From: Bacteriovoracaceae bacterium UBA7695
Lineage (GTDB): Bacteria > Bdellovibrionota > Bacteriovoracia > Bacteriovoracales > Bacteriovoracaceae
Length of the DNA: 5,711 nucleotides
Direction: 5' to 3'
Assembly (NCBI GenBank): GCA_002482685.1
Contig: DLGL01000026.1
Location: 22,533-28,243, forward strand
Shown one piece after another: positions 5,524 to 5,711 of the stretch. The translations under genes and the position numbers were made by a program. Position 1 is the stretch's first letter, and every line of letters begins with the position of its first letter. Under the pieces are notes generated by a model. It did no database searches. It was not told where the DNA came from and was given only the letters and a program-made list of their open reading frames with translations.

Positions 5524-5711
5524 ATGACAAACAGTGTAACCCAAATCATCACCCATAGTTTTCTGCTCTCTCTGGCCTTTGGAACTCAGTTGCTCGCCCC
5601 AGTTGTGAACACAAAATTAACGGGAGTGGGTTTTTATAAACTAGGTCTTAGTATTGTTTTGACCTGTTTGGTTCTCGTTTTTGGTGTCAGCTACTACATG
5701 CAACCTGGTTT
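5524..5711 (+). CDS. 5' end of an unrecognised membrane protein gene (3' truncated by window edge)
   Basis: An ATG 5 nt after the Nudix stop opens a frame that stays open to the right edge, giving 62 complete codons. The product has a hydrophobic segment at about 11-26 (HSFLLSLAFGTQLLAPVV) and a second at about 42-56 (LGLSIVLTCLVLVFGVSYY), separated by a short loop with NTKLTGVGFYKL. It is therefore probably a polytopic inner-membrane protein; the first segment could alternatively act as a signal anchor. An in-frame TTG at 5515, overlapping the Nudix stop, would add three residues and is an alternative start. No strong Shine-Dalgarno sequence precedes either start, so coupling to the Nudix gene is likely. 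The open frame, hydrophobic pattern and tight spacing support a real gene. The family is not recognised. Confidence 0.68.
   Translation, partial: MTNSVTQIITHSFLLSLAFGTQLLAPVVNTKLTGVGFYKLGLSIVLTCLVLVFGVSYYMQPG

Overview
This is a compact, single-strand (all +) stretch of bacterial chromosome carrying housekeeping genes, with no RNA genes, mobile elements, CRISPR arrays or obvious terminators. The gene order ftsY, zapA, 5-formyltetrahydrofolate cyclo-ligase, rny (RNase Y), with a membrane-anchored FtsY and a moderate-to-low GC content, suggests a deltaproteobacterium in the old sense. A Bdellovibrionota/Bacteriovoracales-type organism fits best. This placement is inferred from gene content and protein style, not from a phylogenetic marker.

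Layout. Positions 3-362 hold the 3' end of an unrecognised gene that enters from the left edge. After 41 nt comes ftsY (404-1495), the signal recognition particle receptor GTPase. An 80-nt gap follows, the largest in the window, with a candidate promoter for the next transcription unit. Then comes a tight run: zapA (1576-1869), a 5-formyltetrahydrofolate cyclo-ligase gene (1872-2420), rny (2432-3985), a short-chain dehydrogenase/reductase (4009-4689), an unrecognised four-helix membrane protein (4686-5108), a MutT-like Nudix hydrolase (5105-5518), and the 5' end of another membrane protein gene (5524 to the right edge). Gaps in this run are 2, 11, 23, -4, -4 and 5 nt, so one polycistronic unit with translational coupling is likely.

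How the genes fit together. FtsY docks ribosomes translating membrane proteins, ZapA stabilises FtsZ rings, the cyclo-ligase returns 5-formyl-THF to the one-carbon pool, and RNase Y starts mRNA decay at the membrane. These are growth-linked core functions. The distal genes (SDR, membrane protein, Nudix, membrane protein) look like an accessory tail. Two exact ATGA stop/start overlaps link the first three of them, but no joint pathway can be read from the sequence.

I do not see a convincing new biological system. The points most worth a second look are the apparently leaderless or Shine-Dalgarno-less zapA start directly at a predicted promoter, the lack of space for a 6S RNA gene between zapA and the cyclo-ligase gene, and the uncharacterised membrane proteins coupled to the SDR and Nudix genes.
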